In this document: positions 18,254 to 26,802 of the stretch, piece by piece
How positions within the stretch are numbered: position 1 is the first letter of the stretch
How the letters are laid out: every line of letters starts with the position of its first letter
Assembly (NCBI GenBank): GCA_010671905.1
Contig: JAAHII010000001.1
Coordinates: 6,410,026 to 6,474,025 of the forward strand
Source: Leptolyngbya sp. SIOISBB
GTDB taxonomy: Bacteria > Cyanobacteriota > Cyanobacteriia > Phormidesmidales > Phormidesmidaceae
Direction: 5' to 3'
Length of the DNA stretch: 64,000 nt
Made by a program: the position numbers and the translations under genes
Notes under the pieces: generated by a model
What the model was told of the DNA's origin: nothing
Database searches by the model: none
The model's input: the letters and a program-made list of their open reading frames with translations, nothing else

Positions 18254-18291
18254 GCAGCATCTCAGAAAATCACGGTTTCCTGAGATGCTGC
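18254..18291 (+). terminator. hairpin after the SLH gene
   Basis: GCAGCATCTCAG at 18254-18265 pairs perfectly with CTGAGATGCTGC at 18280-18291. There is no good T-run, so termination is inferred from the position 70 bases past the stop. Confidence 0.5.
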
Positions 18292-18451
18292 TGTCAGGCT
18301 TAAATGCGGCGTTGGTCTCTCTGGCAAGATGTATAGCGTTCGACATTGGGATAGAGCTTCTAAGATAATTCCTGGACTTCGCTAGTTTCCGAACGATAGT
18401 TAGCTGACGGCGAGCTTGCCTAAGGACCAGGAATTTAATAGTATGCCGGGT

Positions 18452-18539
18452 TTTCCCCTCCGAGGAGGGGGTGCCGTAGGCGGGGTGGGTTCGATCCTTC
18501 ATGGGCAACCCACCCCGCCGCCCCTCCTCGGAGGGGAAA
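18452..18539. repeat. large GC-rich imperfect palindrome
   Basis: The left arm (TTTCCCCTCCGAGGAGGGG, then CGGGGTGGGTT) is matched by the right arm (AACCCACCCCG, then CCCCTCCTCGGAGGGGAAA) around a 15-base loop. The whole 88 bases can fold into one long hairpin. The arms themselves contain the small palindrome CCTCCGAGGAGG. It resembles mobile extragenic palindromes frequent in filamentous cyanobacteria. Confidence 0.7.
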
Positions 18540-18590
18540 TGTGATCTCCTTGGCCCAAGGCAAATAGCGGAATTTATATAATCCTCGCTC

Positions 18591-19475
18591 CTAAGGATGG
18601 CTAGCCCGGTACGTGACACAACAGATCACGCTTAAAAAGGCTAGTCCCAATAAACCCGCTAGTGGATTACCATCGATGCCCGTGACCCATTCCGGTACTT
18701 GCCCCGTCGCCACTACCAGATCATTGACATCTACCTGGTAATAAGCAAACACTAAACCGCCATGCAGTCCAGCGGCGGCACCCAAAGTCGTGATATTCGG
18801 TTGTCCCCGATTTGCGGTATGGGGAATCCGTCGTGCCCAAACTAACGCAGCTCCTAGCAACATCAGACCCACAAACTGGGGCCAGGTAGCCAAAATGGCG
18901 GATAGTGGTCGGATGAAGTGGGCGATCGCAAAAATGACAGCGTTGATCCAGAGGGCGATCGCAGCCGTGCAATCCTGTTCTAGCTCGTAGAGCAGCCAGC
19001 CCCGAAATAGCAGTTCTTCTGCCAGGCCGACCCCGACCCCAACCAAACTGCCTTCCAGCAAGAAGCGCCCGGTGTTTTGAACTGGAATTTGCCAGTTGCC
19101 CCAGCCTAAAAGCAGTTGCAAGCCATAGAGCAAAACAATACCGATGACGCCAGCGATAAAGGCGTATCCCCAACTGCGCCACCAACGGCGTGGGCGTTGA
19201 AAGCCTAACGCTTTCCAGGGGACGCAGTTGGGGTGGATGCGGCGCATCCACAGTGGCAAGCAGATCACAAAAGTGAGGAACAGTGTCACGGGCGCCCAGA
19301 TGACGGATTGCCCGTCAGTGGTGACATATTCCCAATGGTATAGCGGCAGCACTATCGGCGCGGCGAGGATAATAATCCCAACCAAATAGGCCACAATTCT
19401 GATCAGAGCAGGGCTGCGTCGGACAAATAGCCAGAAACGTTTCAAAAGGGTTTTAAACTTACTCTTCAGGCTCAA
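18591..19475 (-). CDS. CPBP family intramembrane glutamic endopeptidase
   Basis: 294 residues with about eight hydrophobic segments. The diagnostic motifs are EELLFRGWLL near 153 (two Glu and Arg), FAIAHFIRP near 183, and GLHGGLV near 238, the residues that form the active site in the CPBP/ABI (Rce1-like) family. Bacterial members are implicated in protein processing or bacteriocin self-immunity; the substrate here is unknown. The TTG start at 19475 lies inside the 3' end of clpS (17-base overlap), so translation is likely coupled to it. Confidence 0.88.
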   Translation of the reverse strand: MSLKSKFKTLLKRFWLFVRRSPALIRIVAYLVGIIILAAPIVLPLYHWEYVTTDGQSVIWAPVTLFLTFVICLPLWMRRIHPNCVPWKALGFQRPRRWWRSWGYAFIAGVIGIVLLYGLQLLLGWGNWQIPVQNTGRFLLEGSLVGVGVGLAEELLFRGWLLYELEQDCTAAIALWINAVIFAIAHFIRPLSAILATWPQFVGLMLLGAALVWARRIPHTANRGQPNITTLGAAAGLHGGLVFAYYQVDVNDLVVATGQVPEWVTGIDGNPLAGLLGLAFLSVICCVTYRASHP

Positions 19476-19749
19476 TTGAACTGGTTAAGCCTTTACCCTT
19501 CAAGCCCTCGCAGTAAAACTCAGCATGCTCTTGAGCGCAAATAATGACCACTGCCACATCTGCGGCATGAGCCTGCATCATGATGTTGACGGCTTGAGGC
19601 ATGGATAAGCTCGGAACCACTTTCATTAACGATTCCACGACATATTCCATCGAGTTGAAATCGTCGTTGTGCAACAGGACGCGATATCGCGGGGCCGGTT
19701 TTCGAACTGTGGATGTGGAGCGACTTTTGATCGTTTCGACCGCCACCAT
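19459..19749 (-). CDS. clpS: ATP-dependent Clp protease adaptor ClpS
   Basis: 96 residues from ATG 19749, preceded by GAGG. An in-frame extension to 19815 exists but would add 22 residues unlike the family. The signature YRVLLHNDDFNSMEYVVESL near 24 (in the usual N-degron pocket, with Asp-Asp and downstream Met) and AHAADVAVV and EHAEFYCEGLKGKGL near the end identify ClpS. It delivers N-end-rule substrates to ClpC/ClpA. Cyanobacteria commonly have two ClpS forms; which one this is was not determined. Confidence 0.93.
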   Translation of the reverse strand: MVAVETIKSRSTSTVRKPAPRYRVLLHNDDFNSMEYVVESLMKVVPSLSMPQAVNIMMQAHAADVAVVIICAQEHAEFYCEGLKGKGLTSSIEPEE

Positions 19750-20131
19750 AAGTGCCTCAAAATGAAGGGGTTTAGTGAACAAAGATAGCTTCTCAGACAC
19801 CAGTGCAGTATACAAAATCCAGCTTGAACAAGCGGCTGAATTCCCTTGTCAGCATTTCACTGGAGCGAAAACTGAGATAAGCGGCCTGTACTGACTGTTG
19901 GTCAACACAAGCCATGCCTAATGACGAGAAAGTAGTCAGCCAAGCTTGCCACTTTAAGAAGCTGAGAATGACTTCATCTGGCAGCTCAGACTTAACTAAA
20001 GTTTAATTGAGATTTTTGAGGGTGACAAAGGAAAACTCTTTTCCAAGAAAAATAGCATTTGCCGTGTCTAATGGTTAAACCTCTGTTGTAACAAACATAA
20101 CGTCCGTTTATGTAAACTTGTAGAAATCGCC
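19750..20131. other. gap of about 380 bp without a gene
   Basis: Divergent region upstream of clpS and of the 20132 gene. AT-rich near 20000-20110. No RNA gene or repeat is seen. Confidence 0.5.
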
Positions 20132-20473
20132 GTGTTAGTAACCGCAGGCATGGAAGTAGCCGCCTACCCAATCGTTTATATCGACTGTGGACAAGCCCGT
20201 CTTTATGGAGAACTGGTACAGCATATGGAAGAACGGCAGACCTGTTGGCTGCGCCCCCTGTCTTTGCGGCAGGGATCGCCTACAGTCGATGCTTTCCAGT
20301 TTGTAGACTTGTCTAATGGCCCGGACATTATTTGTGCGGATGACGTTATTCAGCCAGTGTTAGACACCGACTGGCTAACGGTACTAGCCAATCTGTCAAC
20401 GGTTAAAACCGATTGCGATTATCCCCGCGCGAACCAGTATCTGCGAGAGTTTCTCGAATGTCTGCTGAATTGA
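20132..20473 (+). CDS. conserved hypothetical protein (cyanobacterial type)
   Basis: 113 residues from GTG 20132, or 107 from ATG 20150. The body is YPIVYIDCGQARLYGELVQ, then RQTCWLRPLSL, then a C-terminal helical LREFLECLL. Short soluble protein, slightly acidic, with conserved-looking aromatic and Cys positions. No domain is recognised. The next gene on the right is convergent. Coding support comes from length, composition and lack of overlap. Confidence 0.65.
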   Translation: MLVTAGMEVAAYPIVYIDCGQARLYGELVQHMEERQTCWLRPLSLRQGSPTVDAFQFVDLSNGPDIICADDVIQPVLDTDWLTVLANLSTVKTDCDYPRANQYLREFLECLLN

Positions 20474-20679
20474 TGGGCCTCAGTGATGGGGAAATAGGAA
20501 AGGGCTGAAATACCTAATATGACGGCCAAGTACTGACTTCGAACAAAATCTATCTCACTAAGCAAAGGGCTATTGCCAGACATAAGGAAGGCCGCGATCG
20601 CGCGATCGCAGCCTGGGTCAAGAAGCAAAATTATGAACGAGCGTGATAGTTTCTGAGAACCGTCTAGTGAAGGCCGACT

Positions 20680-21444
20680 TTAGTAGGCACCTTTGCGGTA
20701 AAGCACGACTAAAACCGTTTCGACGAGCAACCGCAAATCGTAAAAAACCGACCATTGGTCCTGGTAGCTCAAATCCATTTTGACAATATCTTCAAAGTCG
20801 CTGACTGAAGAGCGGCCACGGACTTGCCATTCCCCCGTAATACCGGGTTTGACATTGAGACGTTGCCAATGATGCGATTCATACTTCATCACCTCATCAA
20901 TCGTCGGAGGACGGGTGCCAACCAGGCTCATATCACCCAGCAATACATTGAGAAACTGAGGAAACTCGTCGAGGCTGGTTTTGCGCAGTAACCGCCCAAT
21001 CCGAGTAATCCGGGGGTCATTTTTATTTTTGAAAACTAACCCTTGGGCTTCGTTTTGGACTAAATGCTTCAGCTTATCGGCATTGGTCACCATCGAGCGA
21101 AATTTCCAGATGCGGAAAGTCTTGCCTTGATGCCCACATCGCACCTGACTGTAAAGGATAGGACCAGGATTATCAATTTGAATCGCGATCGCAATGGGAA
21201 GAAAAAGGATGGCTGTGACCAACAGGCCAACGACTGCACCCACAATATCGAGACCACGCTTCAAGATACAGCTGACCGAAGGATGCTCTAAATTGAGGCT
21301 TGTAGGGATATAGGAAATGGAATTATCAGTAGGGGCTACTCCAGGAACTGTGAGGTTGAAAGGGGCAGCTAAACGATTTTGTATATTAATCACCGGAAAA
21401 GTACTCCTTCGATTGCTTCTTAAGCATCTACAGAATATTCTCAA
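20680..21444 (-). CDS. bacterial sugar transferase (polyprenyl-phosphate glycosyl-1-phosphate transferase)
   Basis: 254 residues. One membrane segment near 66-87 (LDIVGAVVGLLVTAILFLPIAI) is followed by the catalytic domain: GPILYSQVRCGHQGKTF, IWKFRSM, DEFPQFLNVLLGDMSLVGTRPP, and KPGITGEWQVRGRS. These are the WcaJ/PglC-like core motifs, including the Asp-Glu pair that attacks the sugar nucleotide. It starts exopolysaccharide or O-chain synthesis by moving a sugar-1-phosphate to undecaprenyl phosphate. Unlike full WcaJ it lacks the N-terminal four-helix domain. No other polysaccharide genes adjoin. The first 20-40 residues are uncertain; internal starts are possible. Confidence 0.92.
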   Translation of the reverse strand: MRIFCRCLRSNRRSTFPVINIQNRLAAPFNLTVPGVAPTDNSISYIPTSLNLEHPSVSCILKRGLDIVGAVVGLLVTAILFLPIAIAIQIDNPGPILYSQVRCGHQGKTFRIWKFRSMVTNADKLKHLVQNEAQGLVFKNKNDPRITRIGRLLRKTSLDEFPQFLNVLLGDMSLVGTRPPTIDEVMKYESHHWQRLNVKPGITGEWQVRGRSSVSDFEDIVKMDLSYQDQWSVFYDLRLLVETVLVVLYRKGAY

Positions 21445-22037
21445 CCTCTATCTCCGTATATGCCCTGATGACAAGGTTCATCAAAACTTTAATATCCACC
21501 TGATCTCGATAAAGATACCTTCGTTATTCGCGGAATACAGAGCACTGCTAGTGTGTCTAACGCAACTTGGTGTAACAATTTCATCAACCTCGAAGGCGAT
21601 CGACTGGTCAGGAAACTGGGTAACCCAAAAGCGCTGAAAGTCTTTCTTCTTATATAGTTGAGGCCGATCGCAATGGTTCCTTTGTAATGTCGAGATGGCC
21701 ATGGTCGCCTAGTCTGTGACCAATAAACTGTAGTTTTTTATCCCTGCTTCAGGTGTCTACGTGTAATCATCAGTGTCTTAACCAATACTCCCCGTAGAAA
21801 TGCTGAGGTGTCTTTGTCGATACGATGAATCGAGTCCGATAATTAATGTTCACAAGCAATCTGCTGTGAGCCTTCTTGTCAGAAGAGTTTTGGCCACAAG
21901 CAGAGACTAAACTGCTACCAGCCCTGCAGCGGTTGTATCAAAAGTCTTTAAGAGTCTTGAACATCGGTGCTGAAGTAGCAACAGGTCGCGAGTATTTGGG
22001 TTAAATGCAATAGATTCCGGACTCAAAGGAAATAGCC
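21445..22037. other. 593-bp gap without a gene
   Basis: Upstream of both the sugar transferase and the TM2 gene. Short open frames on both strands (up to about 106 codons) show no recognisable sequence. A long regulatory region for the polysaccharide gene is possible. Confidence 0.5.
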
Positions 22038-22301
22038 ATGACCAACCCTGATGCAAACCAGAGCGATAAAAAAGTTGTTGCCGGTGTCTTAGGTATTCTC
22101 CTCGGGGCCTTTGGCATTCACAAATTTGTGCTGGGCTACACAGTTGAAGGCATCATCATGCTGGCGGTCACTGTATTTACCTGCGGTGTGGGGGGAGCCG
22201 TGATGGGCATTATCGGTTTGGTCGAAGGCATCCTCTATCTGACTAAGACGGATGCAGAGTTCGAAGCCACCTATGTCCAAAACAAACGTGGTTGGTTCTA
22301 G
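22038..22301 (+). CDS. TM2 domain-containing membrane protein
   Basis: 87 residues. After a polar start, KKVVAGVLGILLGAFGIHKFVLGY is the first helix of a TM2 domain with the family's G-x-G/A-x-H-x-F-Y/V-x-G pattern; a second helix follows (IIMLAVTVFTCGVGGAVMGIIGLVEGILYL) and the normal ending KRGWF. Function in bacteria is unknown. The TAG stop is part of the CTAG at the left edge of repeat R1b, so the repeat entered at the stop codon and kept it. A DUF2752 gene, often found near TM2 genes, lies downstream. Confidence 0.88.
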   Translation: MTNPDANQSDKKVVAGVLGILLGAFGIHKFVLGYTVEGIIMLAVTVFTCGVGGAVMGIIGLVEGILYLTKTDAEFEATYVQNKRGWF

Positions 22302-22430
22302 GGCCTATCATCCGGTCGCGGTCAAATCCTTTCAGCAAAGGAACGACAGCCCCTAGTCTACTGATTGAATGCGAGCGCGGTCATGCTTGGCCCCAAAGGT
22401 TTCTGAGGTTAATTGATGACGCGCTCTAGG
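22298..22430 (+). repeat. R1b: full copy of dispersed repeat R1
   Basis: About 133 bp from CTAGGGCCTATCATCCGG to ATTGATGACGCGCTCTAG(G). Ends are CTAG; inner termini GGCCTATCATC and GATGACGCGCT are imperfect inverted repeats. The left half folds as a CTAGGG...CTGTC-type hairpin with an inner CCTTT-CAGC-AAAGG; the right half pairs GCGCGGTCAT with ATGACGCGC. Confidence 0.8.
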
Positions 22431-22557
22431 GGCTGTCATCAATTAGTGGTTAAATCCTTATGCTGAAGGCGGTTCAGCCCCTAGCTAGGTTTATGGAGCG
22501 GGCGCGGTCATGCCTACACCGAAAGCGTTTTGGTTTTAATGGATGACGCGCCCTAGG
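22426..22557 (+). repeat. R1c: second R1 copy in direct tandem with R1b
   Basis: Shares the CTAGG at 22426-22430 with R1b and ends CCCTAGG at 22557. More diverged than R1b (for example GGTTTTAATGGATGACGCGCC near its right end). Head-to-tail tandem arrangement with one shared CTAG. Confidence 0.75.
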
Positions 22558-22711
22558 ACTCCACTGTAGAAATAGCATTATCCTGCCAGTTGCTGCCCCC
22601 TTGGCTCCTCCGCTTCCCGGCTCATTTTTAACCGAGTAGTGAACTTATGCCATCGGCTTCTAGCAACTGTTAGTCTTAAGCCCATCTCTGGATTCCTAAC
22701 TGAATGGTGAT

Positions 22712-23260
22712 ATGAAACTTCGTCCGCCCCCTTATCCTCACAATCATTCAGGACAGTATGCGGGCACTGATTCATCAGCGATCGCTCTTCCACGATTGCG
22801 ATCTCCGTTTTGGCGCCTTGTGACTTTAACAACCTTGCTGAGTCCATTAGTGATTGCGCTGGGAGTCAGTCGGTGGGGGATGGACTTTCCGTTTCCCCCT
22901 TGTCTGTTTCAGTGGTTCTTAGGATTTCCCGCCCCCAGTTGTGGTCTCACCCGTTCTGTCTTGGCGCTGGTTGCCGGAGATTGGCCGCGATCGCTGAGTT
23001 ACCATCTCTTTGGGCCGGTAGTGGTAGCGCTAGCTGGGGTGTTCTCGCTATGCACTACTGCTGAACTCATCACCCAACGCTCGCTCGCACAGTGGTATCG
23101 GCGGCTCTGGCGATCGCGAGCTACCGTTATCCTTATTGGGGCATACGTCGCCTACTACGGCTTGCGGCTCTGGGTGCGATATACTTTGCCATCGCTACCT
23201 TGGGGGCTAGATGAAACCGTTGCCTGGCAGCAGTTTTTGGCTGGGGCGGTGGCGCTTTGA
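22712..23260 (+). CDS. DUF2752 domain-containing membrane protein
   Basis: 182 residues, three or four hydrophobic segments. The core CLFQWFLGFPAPSCGLTRSV, followed by GDWPRSLSYHLFGP, is the DUF2752 signature (C-x-T/L-G-x-P-x-P-x-CGLTRA and GDxxxAxxxHPL) with both cysteines kept. Function unknown; members are integral membrane proteins often encoded near TM2 genes, as here. The N-terminal 30 residues are proline-rich and poorly conserved, so the start could be internal. Confidence 0.85.
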   Translation: MKLRPPPYPHNHSGQYAGTDSSAIALPRLRSPFWRLVTLTTLLSPLVIALGVSRWGMDFPFPPCLFQWFLGFPAPSCGLTRSVLALVAGDWPRSLSYHLFGPVVVALAGVFSLCTTAELITQRSLAQWYRRLWRSRATVILIGAYVAYYGLRLWVRYTLPSLPWGLDETVAWQQFLAGAVAL

Positions 23261-23313
23261 GCCAGCCTGATGACGGACTCTCCTCGACAGTAATCTTTCA
23301 CTGAGAAGTTCCT

Positions 23314-23508
23314 ATGCCAAGACGCAAAATGCCGATCAAGCTGATCGTTGTCTTGATGAGTGCAGCGACCTTTAGTACCCTCACTCAAGTTGAAGTACCG
23401 TTATTTATAAAACCCATGGTGTTGTTATTGCCACTGCAGATAGCGGCGATCGCCTATGTGATCTGGTATTGGCGCGATCGCTCAGAAGCGTCCCCAGGCG
23501 ACCCCTAA
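23314..23508 (+). CDS. small membrane protein of unknown function
   Basis: 64 residues: basic start (PRRKMPIK), a hydrophobic segment at about 8-22, a second at about 33-53 (MVLLLPLQIAAIAYVIWYW), and a charged tail. Two-helix layout. It follows the DUF2752 gene by 53 bases on the same strand and could be cotranscribed. No family recognised. Confidence 0.6.
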   Translation: MPRRKMPIKLIVVLMSAATFSTLTQVEVPLFIKPMVLLLPLQIAAIAYVIWYWRDRSEASPGDP

Positions 23509-23524
23509 ATTTTGGGCCAAGTGC

Positions 23525-24577
23525 TCAGCTTTCATCGGCACTGATTACTTTGGCCAAAATAGCACTGTCGGGAAACGCTTCTAAAACCAGGGTCTTGAAC
23601 ATTACAGTGAGGGGCAGTGCCAAAAACGCCCCAATGGGTCCCAGAATCCAAGTCCAAAAAATGACGGCCAAGAAGGTCACTAGCGTTGATAAATCAAGGC
23701 CCTGACCTAAGAATTTCGGACCAATGACCATATCAAAGAAGTTGTTGATCAGCGCATACCCAATAAACACAATAACTGCTGACCAGAGGCCCGAATCCAA
23801 TAATGCCAACAGCAGCGGTGGAATCAGCGCGATGATGTAGCCGATATTGGGGATGAAGTTGAACAAAAAGGATAAAACTCCCCATAGCACCGCAAAGTCT
23901 ACCCCTAAAGCCAACAATAAAAAGGTTTGGCCAATCGCTGCCATGGCCCCCAGCCAGCCCTTAATTAATAAATAGAGGCTGACACTTTGCCCAAAGCCTA
24001 AGATTTTGTTGAGGAGGCGAGGACGGTGATTAAGCCCCTCTTTGAGCTTGTGCGAAAAACTCGAAGAGCCTACCAGCATATAGATGAAAATGAAGAGGGT
24101 AAGCCCGATATTGCCCACAGTGCCTAACAAGCCAGTGAGGAATGACACCACAAGTTGAATCAGGCGGGTGGGCTGCAAAAATTCCAGGTTCAGGAGATCG
24201 ACACTTTCTATGCCTCGACTTGCGAGCAACGCTTCTAGCTGTGTCAATTGAGTATCGATCAGGTTGCGATATTCCGGCACAGCAGTCGTTAATTGAGCCA
24301 CCGAAGCGGCCAAAAAGATAATGAGCAACAGGCCCACCGCGACGACTCCCAAAATCACGAGGGTGTTTGCCAACCATCCGGGCACCCGACGGGCTCGCAA
24401 CCATTGGGTAATGGGGGCGGTGACGAGGACAACAAATATTGACAGTAAGATTGGTCCCAACAAATCTGATGCGGCCTTGAGTCCGGCCACGATCACCATA
24501 AAGGTGGCGATCGCCACTAGTGGACGTAAGATACTGTGTCCCTCACGATCAACCACGCTTTTGACTCGATAACTCAA
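23525..24577 (-). CDS. AI-2E family transporter
   Basis: 350 residues. Eight hydrophobic segments with the family blocks: early paired helices (FMVIVAGLKAASDLLGPILLSIFVVLV), an amphipathic extracytoplasmic stretch at 95-150, and the C-terminal FNFIPNIGYIIALIPPLLLALL and GPKFLGQGLDLSTLVTFLAVIFW. The family includes TqsA and Na+/H+ antiporters; despite the name, most members do not carry AI-2. Probably a secondary transporter; substrate unknown. Tail to tail with the small membrane gene at 23508. Confidence 0.88.
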   Translation of the reverse strand: MSYRVKSVVDREGHSILRPLVAIATFMVIVAGLKAASDLLGPILLSIFVVLVTAPITQWLRARRVPGWLANTLVILGVVAVGLLLIIFLAASVAQLTTAVPEYRNLIDTQLTQLEALLASRGIESVDLLNLEFLQPTRLIQLVVSFLTGLLGTVGNIGLTLFIFIYMLVGSSSFSHKLKEGLNHRPRLLNKILGFGQSVSLYLLIKGWLGAMAAIGQTFLLLALGVDFAVLWGVLSFLFNFIPNIGYIIALIPPLLLALLDSGLWSAVIVFIGYALINNFFDMVIGPKFLGQGLDLSTLVTFLAVIFWTWILGPIGAFLALPLTVMFKTLVLEAFPDSAILAKVISADES

Positions 24578-24642
24578 CTTCCTGGCAATTATGGCAGCTG
24601 TTGGCCAATCCCTACAATGTGGTTTCTGAGCGGCGGTTCAAT

Positions 24643-25609
24643 TTACGAACGCGTTGAAGTCATGGTTGCTGAAGAGACGTTATCTTGCCACCGACAATTA
24701 TCAGGTGTCAGGGTGATCAGGTCTTCAATGTTGCGTTGCATCGTTTCGCAAATGGCGTCGAGAGGCAGGTCGTTGGCATCATGACCAAAGGGATTTTCAA
24801 TTTCGATGCCAATCGCTTCGATCCCAAAGACGGCAAAACTGATGAGGCCCACAGCGATCACCGTCCACCATCCCAGAGCACTCACCATTTGAAACGGCAA
24901 GGCTAGACAGTATAAAAGCAGCAGTTGCTTAAGGTGGATGACGTAGGCCAGCGGAATGGGGGTTTTCACAATTCGTTCACAGCCACCCAAAACATTGACT
25001 AAGGTATCAACCTGAGCCAGCATGGCAGCGAGTTGATAAACATTGAGACGGCCTTGATTAAAGCAAGACTGCAAATAATCGGACGTCCAAAAGGCTATTT
25101 CTAAAGGCGGATGATGCATCTTTGCTAGTTTGCTGAGTTCCTTTGAGGTGATGACGGCGGTAAAGCTGTCTCCCAAGGGCTCATGGCGCAGGTGCTGTTT
25201 GGTGGCGATCGCAAAAGCCACAAGCAGGCGTAATTGATGAACTTTGGCCTCGCGATCGCTTGGGCTATCTTCTTGAACCGCGACCCATATTTGTCGAGCG
25301 AGATTGCGGCTAGTGTTGACGAGTTCGCCCCACAGCTTCCGCCCTTCCCAAAAGCGCTCATAAGCAGTATTGGTGCGAAATACCAGCAGCAATCCCAGAA
25401 CAATGCTGGGCACGATATTGACCAAGTTTTTGAAAGTAAACCGGTGCCCCAGACTCATATAAAAAGACAATGAACAGTCCAAAGCCAGCACAAAATAGCG
25501 ATCGCGGTAGCACTGCAGGCAACACCGAGCCCTGCCAATGAAACAGTGTGCGGACCCAAGGGCGATGATTGACAAAGCTAGCGGTTGAATCTGTCGAGGA
25601 CGATCTCAC
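24643..25609 (-). pseudogene. bestrophin family ion channel, one-base frameshift
   Basis: Two overlapping minus-strand frames make a single bestrophin-like (UPF0187) protein. The N-terminal frame (25609-25440) gives WVRTLFHWQGSVLPAVL and GLFIVFLYE; the C-terminal frame (from about 25445) gives FKNLVNIVPSIVLGLLLVFRTNTAYERFWEGRKLWG, the family's most conserved block. They join in a GTTTAC context near 25443-25446, where removing one T restores frame; total length 967 is then 966, or 321 residues. Bestrophins are chloride or bicarbonate channels; in cyanobacteria roles in thylakoid ion balance have been proposed. The indel could be a sequence error. Confidence 0.85.
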
Positions 25610-25741
25610 CCAATTACCTCCTTGAGCAAATTGCCGTTCAGTGAGGACTTATCCATGAGCCTGACATATTCCCAATCTGGGGAAATTTGAAGCCGATGCT
25701 GAGGGCTATCGTTAGGATTCAACTGCAGACACCGTATTCCG

Positions 25742-25873
25742 CTAGGGTCTGTCATCCGGTCACGGTTAAATCCTTTCAGCAAAAGAACGACAGACCCTAG
25801 CCTGTTGAGTGAATGCGGGCGCGATAATGCTTAGCCCCAAAGGCTTCTGGGATTAATTGATGACGCACCCTAG
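25742..25873 (+). repeat. R1d: full copy of dispersed repeat R1
   Basis: Begins CTAGGGTCTGTCATCCGG and ends GATGACGCACCCTAG, with the internal GACAGACCCTAG between two hairpin halves. Clean CTAG at both edges. Confidence 0.8.
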
Positions 25874-25915
25874 AAGACACGACAATAGATCTAGAATTTC
25901 TAATTCTTCTCAAGA

Positions 25916-26167
25916 CTAAATGTCAGCTGAGATCTGTTGAAGCTGATTATTAGTGAGGCCTGATTGCTGTAAATTGAAAAAATTTGCCACCGCTCCAGAA
26001 AGCACAGTGATTTTTGAACAGCTATCAGAAATATAGGTGACTACAGCATCTGATTTCAGAGCATCTGACCCAGCCATTTTCCTGATCGAAAACTCAGAGG
26101 AAGTGGGTGCATCCCAGATTTGTAAATCCATCAATGCGTTTAGGAAGGATATCTTGTCCGCAAGCAA
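25916..26167 (-). CDS. uncertain small open reading frame
   Basis: 83 codons from a TTG start. The product is soluble with no motif recognised. It lies between R1d and an R2 repeat in a stretch otherwise without genes. Coding status is weak: TTG start, no Shine-Dalgarno sequence, no family. Listed because nothing else explains the stretch. Confidence 0.2.
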   Translation of the reverse strand: MLADKISFLNALMDLQIWDAPTSSEFSIRKMAGSDALKSDAVVTYISDSCSKITVLSGAVANFFNLQQSGLTNNQLQQISADI

Positions 26168-26182
26168 AAACGATAGTAAGCT

Positions 26183-26275
26183 GCAGTTTGATCAGGTCGC
26201 CCTGGAGTTTCGAAACCGCTTTCTGGAGGCATTTCAATTCCGCATTTCGACCTCCGCATGCCGCATTCTGCTATA
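26183..26275 (+). repeat. R2a: copy of dispersed repeat R2
   Basis: GCAGTTTGATCAGGTCGCCCTG at the left, then AATTCCGCATTTCGACC and GCATTCTGCTATA at the right. The same left block and right block occur at 45943-46075 and 61071-61151. Confidence 0.7.
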
Positions 26276-26301
26276 GAAAGACAACTCGACGAAGACCCAA
26301 A

Positions 26302-26330
26302 AACAAAAAAAGGGGCATTCTTGCCCCTTT
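26302..26330 (-). terminator. rho-independent terminator of the rbc operon
   Basis: On the minus strand AAAGGGGCA, four-base loop, TGCCCCTTT (26330-26309), continued by a T-tract (TTTTGTTT). It begins about 30 bases after the rbcS stop. Confidence 0.88.
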
Positions 26331-26361
26331 AATCAATCAGAATTGTGTTGCCGAGTTCACT

Positions 26362-26703
26362 CTAGTAGCGATAGGTGCTAGCACCAGGCTTATGCACGAT
26401 GAAGCTGGTGATTTGGCACTGCTTCACGTTGTCAAAACCCACAACGCGGATGTAGCAGTCAGGGTACTCAGAGCGGCAAGCCTGAACTTCGCTCAGCACT
26501 TCTTGGGTGCTGCCAGCGTTAAACAGGGGCAGCTTCCACATGGTCCAATAATAGACTTCAGGGTCAGAGGTCTCATTAAACTCAACGGCAGGGAAATAGC
26601 CCATTTTGAGAATGTAAGAAATTTGACGCTCGATCTGGGCGTCAGTCAGAGGCGGTAAATAAGACAAGGTCTCATAACGGCGCTCTTTAGGCAGAGTTTT
26701 CAT
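26362..26703 (-). CDS. rbcS: RuBisCO small subunit RbcS
   Basis: 113 residues, typical of form IB small subunits. [19 protein letters not shown] at the start, [10 protein letters not shown] and [11 protein letters not shown] in the middle, and [12 protein letters not shown] near the end are all RbcS hallmarks. It caps the L8S8 hexadecamer that fixes CO2 inside carboxysomes. Third gene of the rbcL-rbcX-rbcS operon, 99 bases after rbcX, and followed by a clear terminator. Confidence 0.97.
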   Translation of the reverse strand: MKTLPKERRYETLSYLPPLTDAQIERQISYILKMGYFPAVEFNETSDPEVYYWTMWKLPLFNAGSTQEVLSEVQACRSEYPDCYIRVVGFDNVKQCQITSFIVHKPGASTYRY

Positions 26704-26802
26704 AGTTCCTCGCTAGGTTAATTGATGAACAGTCGGTCAAAAACCGACAAGCGTTATTGCACAGATCGGCGGATGAGTCGAGTTCAATCCGCACAATGCA
26801 GG

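Noticed and set aside
22298-22557. Possible CRISPR-like array from the tandem R1 units
   Set aside because: Units are about 130 bp, only two are adjacent, and there are no short uniform spacers or cas genes.
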